From NCBI GenBank assembly GCA_021498095.1, contig JAIZWK010000001.1, positions 1,785,666 to 1,849,665 on the forward strand: a stretch of DNA of 64,000 nt, read 5' to 3'. The notes under the pieces are model-generated. The model was not told the origin of the DNA and did no database searches. It worked only from the letters and a program-made list of their open reading frames with translations. Shown piece by piece: positions 35,401 through 44,165 of the stretch (positions are counted from its first letter, which is position 1; every line of letters starts with the position of its first letter). The translations under genes were made by a program, and so were the position numbers. Source of the stretch: Candidatus Harpocratesius repetitus. GTDB lineage: Archaea > Asgardarchaeota > Lokiarchaeia > Sigyniarchaeales > Promethearchaeaceae.

Positions 35401-36064
35401 TGGACAATTCTTGGGTGAACCACTCATTCACACATATCAACATTGGATGTATCCAGATTTGACCCACACCTTAATTGTTCCACCAGGTGCTGGCAATATA
35501 ATTCATATCGATTCAGATACATATGATGTTCATATTACTTTAGAAGTTTCAGCAATTAATGGTGGAACTCGAATTTCAACCCAAATTTGGGGTGATGATC
35601 CAAGTACTTCAGATCTGTTTATGTCTGGAACTGGTGTGTTCTTTGCTATTGATGTGGCAGACCCAAGCAATATTGAACTTCCATTAACTATAACTGTTGA
35701 TTTACGTCCAGAATTGCTTGCATTAAATGAATCAGTTTTGCAGGAATTATTCACGGTATACAGTTATGATGAAGTTGCAGATGATTGGGTAGAAGAGAAT
35801 TTCCCAGTGACATTTGATATGGTTGCTGGAACTGTTCAAATTGAAGTATCTCATCTCTCTGCTTTTGCATTTGGTGCAAAGGTTTCAAATGGTACTACTG
35901 ATGATACTGCAACTGATGATACTGCAACTGATGATACTGCAACTGATGATACTGCAACTGATGATACTAATCCATTTGAAAACATTCCTGGATATTCTAC
36001 CGGAATATTTTTGATTGCAGCAGTTGCTACAATGGCATTTGTCCTTAAAAAACGAAGACATTAA
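32492..36064 (+). CDS. Large secreted, CTERM-anchored surface protein with duplicated modules
   Basis: About 1190 residues. The N terminus is a signal peptide (basic MKLKTK, hydrophobic core, cleavage near residue 28). Two related modules follow: one opens SWGINEGDDFYYTF (about 30) and closes FDMSRGE (about 560); the other opens NWGVNEGDIYDFTT (about 590) and closes FDISQGE (about 965). Module 1 has two blocks of G-W/Y spacing (GWTTGYEEGYEFGW near 79 and GWSEGYEEGYIEGW near 329). A beta-rich region then leads to a TDDTA repeat stalk, and the end IPGYSTGIFLIAAV...KKRRH resembles archaeal CTERM sorting signals. It may be an S-layer or adhesion protein. The frame opens at TTG 32456, but ATG 32492 follows GAGGT and begins the signal peptide. 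Confidence 0.8.
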   Translation: MKLKTKISFLVLTLVLLAPLTSFSVTAMQKSWGINEGDDFYYTFGIDGNIALPASLWDYLSEQTAMGLNDAFNDSYQIGWTTGYEEGYEFGWSNVTADPWNPSNPYEGNWTENSYEDGLEDGWWSGYWDGWYELDDGNAKYEEYYNNYWYDDYYGKEPFAGFPQSELDAFDLEHIFNEFLAMPKIFNMKIHIDHMYEDTFVNDWEFPQQEYYYDVINITVEMKLAGTPLYMSFEDFVVYYLNTVVRGFISSAFTGSIRDNITAGLDDGLAEIQSEIASPDYEPALINRGIVWGTGTNITIQTEEFAQQMAIEIMTAFGFNFRQEKTYASGWSEGYEEGYIEGWANSSAENPYEPWSEYDSQYQNGLRDGWNSGYNDGYYDLYYGYGMYGPNYHNEYKDNPEYDTYLTDFPEGYGYSGLLFIPQDLDVGAELEKAKDLANIALGRSHMIFLGGFNGLVEQLGLTLITNEKQVYAAGDINDAKYMFGKIFDLGGMLFLDQLNDEFDSLGLGFSVANDSLDLSALFNLKWDSNGILDNYHLELHIGMSADVLNLMGGNIIFDMSRGEQTTLNANFDPNVLPTQKYYPPSVFGNWGVNEGDIYDFTTSFDMNIEMPQYFWDEVNDGLWEMMNESYYYDTNMSLPVDETVDAENIFHTFMTEVPNVVNLQSKITDMLGIDEVQEQWEEQWMGDHNEWVYIGDVEHKYDFIAQYFLAKTPDENVYEPLGRLFNNIYEGFYDAVGASFPATYANWVQDHMDTMLDEMLAEKIPDTNVSVFDVVSYFVPTMLNIWGISSNDTNVPEWAKLLGIVDDFYFDLLDHGVATPSLFYVPTDFSFQNVYDSFMTWAESMSGGDFTEDLFIEFLTNMSVDDIYVNGKEIYLRWDIDNGINDIFFQTTGLDEVLRSWITQVYNDTGVQFLDTTVFGKLLFCWRYDDNGVLENFHLQMGVGIKTVTEELSYSVEFDISQGEFDGKDGQFLGEPLIHTYQHWMYPDLTHTLIVPPGAGNIIHIDSDTYDVHITLEVSAINGGTRISTQIWGDDPSTSDLFMSGTGVFFAIDVADPSNIELPLTITVDLRPELLALNESVLQELFTVYSYDEVADDWVEENFPVTFDMVAGTVQIEVSHLSAFAFGAKVSNGTTDDTATDDTATDDTATDDTATDDTNPFENIPGYSTGIFLIAAVATMAFVLKKRRH
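35897..35969 (+). repeat. 15-bp tandem repeat encoding a TDDTA stalk
   Basis: The unit ACTGATGATACTGCA occurs four times and a fifth time in part, encoding Thr-Asp-Asp-Thr-Ala repeats just before the C-terminal membrane anchor. The near-identity of the units points to recent slippage, so copy number probably varies between strains. Confidence 0.9.
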
Positions 36065-36083
36065 GTAATTTGAATGTAGTAAT

Positions 36084-36109
36084 GGGAGAAATTCACTCCC
36101 CTTTTTTTT
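36084..36109 (+). terminator. Hairpin terminator after the surface protein gene
   Basis: GGGAG-AAATTCA-CTCCC is followed by C and eight Ts, 19 bases after the stop codon. It is the clearest intrinsic-terminator-like structure in the window. Confidence 0.6.
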
Positions 36110-36226
36110 CACTTTGTTCTGAGCAAATCTAAGGATAGAAATTTTGCCATTCTACATTATATTATAACTAAAATGATTCAATGTGTTATATTTTTAATTA
36201 AATTCTATATGTCGATAATAAAATTA

Positions 36227-36517
36227 TTAAAAAGTAATAGAAAATGTATGATATTTTCGAATATTATCTTCAATTGAGTATTTTACATTTATTACTTGTG
36301 CATATTTTGGTCCGTGGTGTATATATTCAAGCAAATTCTTTATTTCTGATTCAGAACCTTCTGCATAAACCCGAACTGTGCCGTCTGGTTCATTTTTTAC
36401 CCAGCCTGTGAGGTTTAATCTCCGTGCATAATCTCTTGTGCTCCCTCTAAACCAAACACCTTGAACTCTCCCAAATACTTGAGCTTTTAAAATTTTCACA
36501 GTAGGTTTTGTTGGCAT
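36227..36517 (-). CDS. acyP: Acylphosphatase
   Basis: A 96-residue protein with the acylphosphatase signature: the phosphate loop GRVQGVWFRGSTRDYARRL supplies the catalytic Arg, and GWVKNEPDGTVRVYAEG supplies the catalytic Asn. It hydrolyses carboxyl-phosphate bonds such as acetyl phosphate. Length is normal for the family. The frame begins at GTG 36526; ATG 36517 (MPTKPTV) is preferred. It is convergent with the surface protein gene. Confidence 0.9.
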   Translation of the reverse strand: MPTKPTVKILKAQVFGRVQGVWFRGSTRDYARRLNLTGWVKNEPDGTVRVYAEGSESEIKNLLEYIHHGPKYAQVINVKYSIEDNIRKYHTFSITF

Positions 36518-36587
36518 TATTATCACTCATATTGTTATGAAAGGAACAGATTGATATGATTGTATTAATAATTGTTATACCCTGAAT

Positions 36588-37775
36588 TTATAAAAGTATT
36601 TTCCATCCAGTTGATTGGGTTATAGTATAGCGATCTTGAATCTTATTTCTAAGATTTAGAAATTGTTCTTTGAATTCATAATTTTCCAATTTTTGGATTT
36701 CTTGTTCTAGAAAATGCATCATCATATATCCTCGAGATATTATAACTTTTTCCAAAGTAAATAATTCTTTCTGTGCTTGTGCATTCATATTTTGTAGATT
36801 ATATAATATTTTTACCTTTTCAATTAAAAGATTTAATGGAGCATGAATAAATTGAGAAATAATTTGAGAATTCAAGTGTTTTCGCTCCCAAAGTCGAAAA
36901 AGATTTGGTATCTGTGTTCTCTTGGATAAACATGCGAGAATTTCTTCTGTTTCAATATCTTCAAGAATTTCCATTGGTGTTTTTTTCCCAAATGTAATTG
37001 GACTTAATTTTTGTAAGGATTCTAGTGCAGCTTCTTTGATATTGTTGTTTGAATCTAATAGTAAGCATATTAGTAAACGAGTGGTATCTCCATGAGCAAG
37101 ATTTCCTAATACACGCGCAAGTGCCAGCCTTACATTTTGATCAGGATCGTAAACAAAGCCTTCTAATAAGGGAATCACAATTTTCGCAGGAAAGAAACAT
37201 AATTTATTGATTATGTCTTCACGTTCAAACCATTCTAAATTTGAAATCTTAATTCGTTCTTTCAAGTTTTGAATTAGCTTCTTTGATTCAGATAAATTTA
37301 GTGATGATAAAATAGACGAAACATTGTCTTCTGGATAAATTTTTGGAAAAAAAGTATGTAATACTCGAGCACAATTTATTTGAATTGCTTCTTCTTTATG
37401 TATTAAACCTTCTAGCAAAATAAAATGAAAATCATCCTTATTTTTCTCAATTGTACGAAATGCTCGATAATAGAAAGAAAAAGTATGGTCAATTAGGAAG
37501 AAAATTATAAACCATTTTGACAGTTCTTGAAAAGAGTTTGTAACGAAATTTCTCCAATTATTTTTTGATATTGAAACAAATTTTAATGATGGATGTTTCT
37601 TCAAAAGTTTTATAACCTTTCTATGAACTTTGTGGGAAGGAAAATAAAGTAATAATATTAAATCATCAGTAGCATAATCAGAAGGATTTAGATATTTTAG
37701 AGATTGATTCAAAATGAAGATTCCCATTTTTCTAAGGCGGAAAAATTCTTTTAACTCCATCATTATCATCATCAT
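36588..37775 (-). CDS. HEAT-repeat-like protein
   Basis: A 395-residue helical protein. The middle (about residues 195-280) shows HEAT-like repeats: PLLEGFVYDPDQNVRLALARVLG followed by LLICLLLDSNNNIKEAALESL. The N-terminal 120 residues are helical, basic and aromatic. HEAT proteins act as scaffolds. Its C terminus (GWKILL) resembles that of the HEAT-like protein at 44166 (YTILL), and the two may be distant paralogues. The run of ATGs at the start (37775, 37772, 37769, 37763, 37760) leaves the exact start open; GAAGG precedes the first. It is 41 bases from the upstream DUF1512 gene, so both are probably co-transcribed. Confidence 0.6.
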   Translation of the reverse strand: MMMIMMELKEFFRLRKMGIFILNQSLKYLNPSDYATDDLILLLYFPSHKVHRKVIKLLKKHPSLKFVSISKNNWRNFVTNSFQELSKWFIIFFLIDHTFSFYYRAFRTIEKNKDDFHFILLEGLIHKEEAIQINCARVLHTFFPKIYPEDNVSSILSSLNLSESKKLIQNLKERIKISNLEWFEREDIINKLCFFPAKIVIPLLEGFVYDPDQNVRLALARVLGNLAHGDTTRLLICLLLDSNNNIKEAALESLQKLSPITFGKKTPMEILEDIETEEILACLSKRTQIPNLFRLWERKHLNSQIISQFIHAPLNLLIEKVKILYNLQNMNAQAQKELFTLEKVIISRGYMMMHFLEQEIQKLENYEFKEQFLNLRNKIQDRYTITQSTGWKILL

Positions 37776-37816
37776 CCTTCATTCAGAATGGAATACAATA
37801 TTAAACAATGCACATT

Positions 37817-38971
37817 TTATGAAATTCCCAATGAATTTCCAATTCCAATAATGATAATGGTGTCTCCTTCGGTTGTTTGATTTCGAATAGTATTCTTGAT
37901 ATTTCTAATTATTTTTGGAATCGAATTCTTTATTTGATCTGTCATTGGAAAAACCGCTTCTTCTACCGATTCTCTACAGATAATTGCTTCTAGCAGAACT
38001 GAGGGATCTTTTAAAGCAATGTATTCTTCAATTAGAAATTTCTCAATGTTTGCTTTCGTATCTCCTCCAACGACAATTCCCAAACCTTGCGAAATTGTTC
38101 CTGATTGTTCCACTTCTAATTTCGCATAAGCATCAATAGATAATATCATAGATATTTTAATTTTTTCTTTGCTTAACTTTTCAACAATTTCTCGAAGAAT
38201 CATACTGGGATGACCAACTTGAGGTTCTGGACCTTTTGTACGTAAACAAATTAAAGTTCGGCCTTCAAATTGTATTTCTTGCGAAATATATTCATCATTC
38301 AGGGTTTTTTCATTAATTTTTTTTTGGTTATGATCTTTTTTTTCAGAAATTTGATTAACTAATTCTTTAATGGAGAGTGGACCAATTGAATCTCCAATAG
38401 GATATCCTAATAATAATGAATCAAGTAAAATTCGGTATGTACGAGCCTTTAACATTGCTTGGGTTATTTCTGATGCTGTTTGAAGAAGATACCAATAACC
38501 ATTTGTTTTTTCTCCGATAGTAAGATTGTGTTGGCCTTTTTTTAAGATAGAATCAATTTCTCGTGTTGCATTTATTAAGGCAATAATGATATATAATGTT
38601 GGTTCTGAGATTTTTGGAATAAAACTTTTAATCATCTCTTTAAAACGATGTTGTTGCTGAATAAGTAATGATGACCAAAGATTATAGTTTTCAGTATTTA
38701 ATTCTTCTAATGGGATTGCAAAATAATCTAAAAGTTCACTAATAAAATTCTTTATATCTGGTTCTGTAACTGTTTCAGACGTTAGTGGTTCAATAAGTCT
38801 TATTAACTGTTTAATTCCATACTTTCGCCATTGTTCTAAATCTTTCAACGATCGACGAATTTGACGTGAAGCACGAAATGCTTGCCAATTTTGACCAAAA
38901 AAGAGAATTAAAAGGATTAATATGATGAATAAACTTGATAGTAATTTATATATTGTCTCGATTATAGTCAT
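37817..38971 (-). CDS. DUF1512 family archaeal membrane-anchored protein
   Basis: A 384-residue protein with one N-terminal membrane helix (about residues 8-25) and a cytosolic body. The order of blocks (FFGQNWQAFRASRQI at the start, DSLLLGYPIGDSIGPL in the middle, KGPEPQVGHPS and GVGIVVGGDTKANIEK-like GLGIVVGGDTKANIE later, then IIIIGIGNSLGI at the end) matches the archaeal DUF1512 family as I remember it. The Gly-rich segments suggest a nucleotide or phosphate site. No function is established. It precedes the HEAT-like gene on the same strand. Confidence 0.72.
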   Translation of the reverse strand: MTIIETIYKLLSSLFIILILLILFFGQNWQAFRASRQIRRSLKDLEQWRKYGIKQLIRLIEPLTSETVTEPDIKNFISELLDYFAIPLEELNTENYNLWSSLLIQQQHRFKEMIKSFIPKISEPTLYIIIALINATREIDSILKKGQHNLTIGEKTNGYWYLLQTASEITQAMLKARTYRILLDSLLLGYPIGDSIGPLSIKELVNQISEKKDHNQKKINEKTLNDEYISQEIQFEGRTLICLRTKGPEPQVGHPSMILREIVEKLSKEKIKISMILSIDAYAKLEVEQSGTISQGLGIVVGGDTKANIEKFLIEEYIALKDPSVLLEAIICRESVEEAVFPMTDQIKNSIPKIIRNIKNTIRNQTTEGDTIIIIGIGNSLGIS

Positions 38972-39083
38972 GATATATTCCCGAACAAAATTTCCTTATT
39001 AATAATGCTACCTAATTTTAAGATATCTATTGTTAAAAAAGTTCACAGCATTTTTTCAATGAAACTATATTTGGGGGAAAAAA

Positions 39084-39575
39084 ATGAAAGAATTTGCTTA
39101 TAATCATGTAGGTTTAGGTGGTAGTTTTGATCATTTACATGAAGGGCATAAATATTTATTAAAAACAGCATTTAAACTGGGAAAAATGGTTTATATTGCT
39201 TTAACAACTGAAGAATTAATAGGTTCTAAACGTTTTAAAGATCAATTTCAATCATACTCAGTTAGGTCTGCCCACTTAAGAGCATTTATTACTCAAGAGC
39301 TTAGAATATCTACAAATCGATTCTCTATTATTCCATTAAAAGATCCTCTTGGACCTGCAATTACATTTAAGGATTTGGAAGTCCATGTAAGTAGTATGGA
39401 AACTTATTCCACTGCTATAAAGATAAATGAAATTAGATTAAAAAATGGATTGACCCCTCTAATTTTGGTAATAATACCATTGATTTGCACTTCTTCTGGA
39501 AAGAAAATTAGTTCTACTAAAATTCGTGAAAATCTTGCACAATTATCCGAACAAAATTTGGAAAAGACTCAATGA
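39084..39575 (+). CDS. Phosphopantetheine adenylyltransferase, archaeal/eukaryotic type
   Basis: A 163-residue nucleotidyltransferase of the CoaD-like COG1019 family, which joins phosphopantetheine to AMP from ATP in coenzyme A synthesis. The N terminus GLGGSFDHLHEGHKYLL contains the HxGH nucleotidyl-transfer motif; ISSTKIRENL near the C terminus is the second ATP-binding motif. The length and GGSFDHLH pattern fit the archaeal/eukaryotic rather than bacterial form. It precedes pheS by 56 bases on the same strand. Confidence 0.88.
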   Translation: MKEFAYNHVGLGGSFDHLHEGHKYLLKTAFKLGKMVYIALTTEELIGSKRFKDQFQSYSVRSAHLRAFITQELRISTNRFSIIPLKDPLGPAITFKDLEVHVSSMETYSTAIKINEIRLKNGLTPLILVIIPLICTSSGKKISSTKIRENLAQLSEQNLEKTQ

Positions 39576-39631
39576 CTTTTGAAAAATTTCATTAACATTG
39601 AAGCAAGAATATACCTAACGGAGAGAAGATC

Positions 39632-41206
39632 ATGACTCCCAATTCACAAAAACCCACTTTAAAAATGGAGTATCTTCCAGTTCTTCAAGAATTGCAGAAG
39701 ATAAAGCGTCCTATAGAAGCTAGAGAATTAAGCCGAAAGCTCCATTTGGGATATGAAAAACTCATGTCTGGAGCAATCTATTCCTTACAAGAACAAAAAT
39801 TGGCTAAATTCACAGAGCGCGAAGAAGTATTACTACATCTTACAGAAGAAGGAAAAGAGTATGTAAAAAAAGGTTTACCTGAAAGACAAATATTTGCTCT
39901 CTTCCAAGAAAAAGGTTATAAAGAAATAAAAGTTTCAGAGTTTGCAAAAAGTGTTGAAATGGAGTTGGGATTTAACAAAAAATTATTCTTTATTGGATTA
40001 TCACATATGAAAAAAAACAAATGGGTAGTAACTTCCAAGGCGACAGGAGAAGAAACGATTTTTGTATATAATGAAGATGCACCCAAATCTTCCTTAGAAG
40101 AAATATTGCAAATCTATGGTGACAATCAAGTTATCCCTCTTTCATCTATCTCCAAACCATTACAAGAATATCTTCCACAATTATTAAAGAGAAAATTAAT
40201 TACTCGAGAAAAAGTAACTATTCGAATGGTTGAATTAACTCCTGAAGGGTATATGATAAAACCAAATGAGATCAACCTTATTGAAGAAGAAATCCAAATG
40301 ATATCTTCTGATATGATTAAATCAGGGGAATGGAAAGAATCTATTAATAAATTGAAAAAGTATGATGTAGAAATTGAAGGTCCAAAAATTTATGCAGGAA
40401 AATATCATCCAATGACGATAATAAAAAATCAAGTTCGAGAAGTATTTCACTCTATGGGTTTTCAAGAAATTCAAGGACCTATTATTGAATTGGCTTTTTA
40501 CAATTTTGATTCCCTTTATCAACCTCAAGATCATCCAGCCAGAGAAATGCATGATACTTTTTACCTCAAGCATCCTAAAACGGGAAAATTACCAAAAAAA
40601 TCCTATGTTGAAACAATAAGGTCTATTCATGAAAATGGCGGTGATACTGGTTCTACCGGGTGGAGATATAAGTGGTCTTCTGAAATTGCTAAAAAATTAT
40701 TGCTAAGAACTCATACAACTGCAACCACTTTAAGATATCTGGCTAAAGTTGGATTAGAGAAACCTCAATTGCCAATTAAAGTATTTTGTATTGATCGGGT
40801 TTTCAGAAATGAAAAAGTAGATCGGACCCATCTCGCAGAATTACAGCAAATAGATGGTATCATAATTGGTGAAAATGTCACACTAAGCGATTTGATTGGA
40901 CAGATAACCGAATTTTATAAAAGAATGGGTTTCAAAAAAGTAATCACCAGACCGGGATTCTTTCCCTATACAGAACCTTCCATGGAAGTATCTGTTTATA
41001 GCGAAGAATTAGGTGCATGGTTAGAAATGGGAGGTTCTGGAATATTTAGACCTGAGGTGACCTATGCTTGGGGGATTAAACATCCAGTACGCGTTCTTGC
41101 ATGGGGTTTGGGTCTTGAACGATTAGCCATGTTGAAATTAAAGCGGGATGACATTCGTGATTTATATCAGAGTAAAATTTCTTGGTTAAGGGAGGTATCG
41201 TATTAA
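39632..41206 (+). CDS. pheS: Phenylalanyl-tRNA synthetase alpha subunit
   Basis: The catalytic subunit (524 residues) of the alpha2-beta2 enzyme charging tRNA-Phe. The N-terminal 220 residues are helix-turn-helix tRNA-binding modules characteristic of archaeal/eukaryotic PheS, which makes it longer than bacterial PheS. The class II core includes motif 2 (FRNEKVDRTHLAEL), the Phe-binding GPIIELAFYNFD and motif 3 (GLGLERLAML). A good GGAGAG ribosome site precedes the ATG. One base separates it from pheT. Confidence 0.95.
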   Translation: MTPNSQKPTLKMEYLPVLQELQKIKRPIEARELSRKLHLGYEKLMSGAIYSLQEQKLAKFTEREEVLLHLTEEGKEYVKKGLPERQIFALFQEKGYKEIKVSEFAKSVEMELGFNKKLFFIGLSHMKKNKWVVTSKATGEETIFVYNEDAPKSSLEEILQIYGDNQVIPLSSISKPLQEYLPQLLKRKLITREKVTIRMVELTPEGYMIKPNEINLIEEEIQMISSDMIKSGEWKESINKLKKYDVEIEGPKIYAGKYHPMTIIKNQVREVFHSMGFQEIQGPIIELAFYNFDSLYQPQDHPAREMHDTFYLKHPKTGKLPKKSYVETIRSIHENGGDTGSTGWRYKWSSEIAKKLLLRTHTTATTLRYLAKVGLEKPQLPIKVFCIDRVFRNEKVDRTHLAELQQIDGIIIGENVTLSDLIGQITEFYKRMGFKKVITRPGFFPYTEPSMEVSVYSEELGAWLEMGGSGIFRPEVTYAWGIKHPVRVLAWGLGLERLAMLKLKRDDIRDLYQSKISWLREVSY

Positions 41207-41207
41207 A

Positions 41208-42893
41208 ATGCCTACAATTGAGCTGAAAATTGATCAGTTATCGGAATTACTTGGTAAAAAAGTGAAATATGAAACATTGCAATATGATTTACAATGGATT
41301 TCCTTGGACATTGATGATTATGATCCAGAAAACAAGACAATAAAAGTTGAATTTAATCCAAATAGGCCTGATTTTTCCAGTCCTCAAGGAATTATAAGGC
41401 CACTCAAAGGATATTACGGATTAGAAAAAGGATTAATTAAATATCACGTGAAAAAAGGTAAGGAATACTTTAAAGTAAGTGCTAAAGTAAAGGAAATCCG
41501 TCCATTTGTAGTATCTGGATTAGTCCGATTTGATTTTTCTCTTTCTGAAGAGCAAGTTATCACCTTGATGCGAATGCAAGAAATTCTTCATTGGGCTGTT
41601 GGCAGAGATAGAAAGAAGGTTGCTATTGGAATTCATGATTATGAAGCAGTAAAAGGACCATATATTTACACCACAGTTAAACCTGATGAGATTAAATTTC
41701 GTCCTTTACATTTAGAAGCATATGAATTGACACCCCAAGAAATTCTTGAGGAACATCCAATGGGTATTCAGTATGCACATCTTTTAGAAGGATTCTCTGA
41801 ATACCCCATGATATTTGATGCAGAAGGGAAAGTTGTATCTTTTCCTCCTATAATTAACGGCACATATACTACGGTAACTCCAAATAAAACGAAGATTTTA
41901 CTATTAGATTTAACAGGAACAGATGAAAAGGCTGTTAATGTCGCGTTAAATATTTTGGCCACAACATTTGCTGATATGGGAGGAAAATTAGAATCCGTCA
42001 AGGTAATTTATGAAGATGAGCCAGATAAAGAAATTTGGACGCCTAATTTAGCTCCAAATAACTGGATTGCTCATGTTGATTATATTAATTCATATATTGG
42101 TTTAAATCTAACTGCTGAAGAAATGGTCGATTGTCTTCATAAAGTTCGTTTAGATGCAAACATAAAGGATCCGAATACGCTAAATATCCAAGTTCCTGCC
42201 TATCGTAATGATATCATGCATGAAGTAGATCTTGTTGAAGAAGTTGCTATGGGCTATGGATATCAGAATTTAACTCCAACGCTGAATATGGAAGGTTTCG
42301 GCAGATATCATCCTGCAATGAAGTTAGCTCAAAATGTTAGAGAAATTATGATCGGAGCAGGATGTATTGAAATGGTTAATAATATTCTAATTTCAAATAA
42401 AGATAATGAAAAAATGGGGTTAAAATTAAAGCAAACGGAGCAAATAATTCTTGCGAATCCTGTTTCAAATGAATATGATTCCGTTAGAAGATATTTAAGA
42501 CCAAGTTTACTAAAAAACATTCAATTTAATCGATCTGAAGAAAAACCTTTCCGTATTTTTGAGGTAGGTGATGTAATTATTTATGATAAGACCAGAGAAA
42601 CTCTATCACGCAGAGAATTGCATTTAGCTGTAATGGTACATTCAGACTCTAGTGATTTTTCAGAAATTCGGAGTATTTTCGATTATTTTGCCCGCACCTT
42701 TGGTATTTTTGAAGAATTATCAATCAAAGAAGATGAAGATCCTACATATATTCCTGGAAGAATGGGTTCAATATATTATAAAAAGAAAAAAATAGGTTCT
42801 ATTGGAGAAGTCCATCCTCAAGTGATCCTCAATTTTGGGTTAGAATATCCAACTGCTACTTTTGAGATAAATCTAATGCCATTTATTGATTAA
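41208..42893 (+). CDS. pheT: Phenylalanyl-tRNA synthetase beta subunit
   Basis: A 561-residue non-catalytic subunit of PheRS, of the compact archaeal/eukaryotic type. The N terminus has EFNPNRPDFSSPQGIIRPLKGYYG, the B3/B4 editing region includes GIHDYEAVKGPY and PPIINGTYTTVT, the B5 DNA-binding-like domain follows (IQVPAYRNDIMHEVDLVEE), and the C-terminal catalytic-like domain includes NPVSNEYDSVRRYLRPSLL. Its start is one base after the pheS stop, so translation is coupled. Confidence 0.95.
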   Translation: MPTIELKIDQLSELLGKKVKYETLQYDLQWISLDIDDYDPENKTIKVEFNPNRPDFSSPQGIIRPLKGYYGLEKGLIKYHVKKGKEYFKVSAKVKEIRPFVVSGLVRFDFSLSEEQVITLMRMQEILHWAVGRDRKKVAIGIHDYEAVKGPYIYTTVKPDEIKFRPLHLEAYELTPQEILEEHPMGIQYAHLLEGFSEYPMIFDAEGKVVSFPPIINGTYTTVTPNKTKILLLDLTGTDEKAVNVALNILATTFADMGGKLESVKVIYEDEPDKEIWTPNLAPNNWIAHVDYINSYIGLNLTAEEMVDCLHKVRLDANIKDPNTLNIQVPAYRNDIMHEVDLVEEVAMGYGYQNLTPTLNMEGFGRYHPAMKLAQNVREIMIGAGCIEMVNNILISNKDNEKMGLKLKQTEQIILANPVSNEYDSVRRYLRPSLLKNIQFNRSEEKPFRIFEVGDVIIYDKTRETLSRRELHLAVMVHSDSSDFSEIRSIFDYFARTFGIFEELSIKEDEDPTYIPGRMGSIYYKKKKIGSIGEVHPQVILNFGLEYPTATFEINLMPFID

Positions 42894-42949
42894 AAAAAAT
42901 GTGAATATTCTTTTTTTATTTTAATACATTTTTTAATAAATTATATTAG

Positions 42950-43702
42950 TTATGATTGTTCTCCAATCAGATTTTTAATATATGTTATTATTTCTTTATT
43001 TCCTTTTTCAGCTAAATCTAATAAGCTATTCAATTCTTCACGATTGAAATTTTTTCCTTCAGCCGTTCCTTGAATCTCAATCAAATTTAAATCTTCATCC
43101 ATAACAACATTCATATCCACATCAGCATTGCTATCTTCTTCATAGCACAGATCGAGCATAGGTATTCCATTTATTATTCCAACTGAAATTGCTGCTATTA
43201 TTTTAAATGGGGGTATTTTCTGAATATATTCCAATTCAATAGCTTTCTTAAGAGCATCATAAACAGCAACAAAAGCACCTGTAATAGACGCACATCGAGT
43301 TCCTCCATCTGCTTGGATGACATCTGCATCAATCTTAACTGTTATTTCGCCTAATTCATCAAGATTGAAAGCAGCACGTATTGCTCTACCAATTAAACGT
43401 TGGATCTCTTGGCTTCGACCTGAAATTGATCTTTTTCGATCTCGATTTCTGCGTGTATTCGTAGCCCGTGGGAGTAAATCATATTCTGATGTAATCCATC
43501 CTTTTCCACTGTCTCGTAAAAATCTTGGTACAGATTCTTCAACTGAAGCAGTCACAATAATTTTTGTATCTCCTTGCTGAATTAGCACACTACCTTCTGG
43601 CCATTTCAAATAATTCCTCACGATAACAAGAGAGCGTAATTGATTGGGTAATCTTCCATCTATACGATTTTTGTTAATCTGATTTTCAGTTTCATTACTC
43701 AT
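42950..43702 (-). CDS. rph: RNase PH, bacterial type
   Basis: A 250-residue phosphorolytic 3'-5' exoribonuclease. Sequence blocks match bacterial RNase PH closely: RIDGRLPNQLRSLVI, EGSVLIQQGDTKIIVTASVE, GRSQEIQRLIGRAIRAA (with the conserved Arg residues), DADVIQADGGTRCASITGAFVA and DLCYEEDSNADVDMNVVM. Archaea normally carry Rrp41 in an exosome complex instead; the bacterial C-terminal helix (NREELNSLLDLAEKG) is also present. No Rrp4 or Rrp42 gene lies nearby. The frame begins TTG 43711; ATG 43702 (MSNETE) is preferred. It is convergent with pheT. Confidence 0.92.
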   Translation of the reverse strand: MSNETENQINKNRIDGRLPNQLRSLVIVRNYLKWPEGSVLIQQGDTKIIVTASVEESVPRFLRDSGKGWITSEYDLLPRATNTRRNRDRKRSISGRSQEIQRLIGRAIRAAFNLDELGEITVKIDADVIQADGGTRCASITGAFVAVYDALKKAIELEYIQKIPPFKIIAAISVGIINGIPMLDLCYEEDSNADVDMNVVMDEDLNLIEIQGTAEGKNFNREELNSLLDLAEKGNKEIITYIKNLIGEQS

Positions 43703-43785
43703 CTTTATCAATTATTAATAACTAATAATATTGTTAAATCGCGTGAGTATAAGAGTATTTGGGCAATAGTTGGATTGAATAAGGG

Positions 43786-44070
43786 ATGAATTCAAAAGAA
43801 ATAATTGAAATTGTGTCGAATGATCAGACAGTTCAGAAATTATTTGAACTCGATCCAGAATCTGAACTGTTTATTCATAAAATTCAAGGGAAATCTTTGT
43901 TATTTCTCCAGAATCACTTTCCTGAATTATTTTCACCAAATAACACTTGTATATGGAGTATAAATTTTATTTCTCACAAAATGATTAAGGAACATGCTTA
44001 TGCTTATGGAAAAATAAAATTCTTTTTAAGCAATGAAGGAAAAATATTAAAAAAAATCAAGAATTTATGA
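43786..44070 (+). CDS. Hypothetical protein, 94 aa
   Basis: A small soluble protein I do not recognise, beginning MNSKEIIEIVSNDQTVQKL, with a likely amphipathic N-terminal helix and a basic tail (GKILKKIKNL). It lies in a divergent position to rph (84 bases between starts) and 95 bases before the HEAT-like gene. No motif is visible. Confidence 0.55.
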   Translation: MNSKEIIEIVSNDQTVQKLFELDPESELFIHKIQGKSLLFLQNHFPELFSPNNTCIWSINFISHKMIKEHAYAYGKIKFFLSNEGKILKKIKNL

Positions 44071-44165
44071 ATTTCTTTTATTTCAAAAATTCGTAAAATT
44101 TCTGGTTTTTTGTAAAATTAATAAGAATTAGAAATATAAAGATATGAAATATTATTTATATAGGA

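Noticed and set aside
35897..35969. CRISPR-like regular repeats
   Set aside because: The 15-bp units are contiguous without spacers and encode a Thr/Asp stalk inside a gene.
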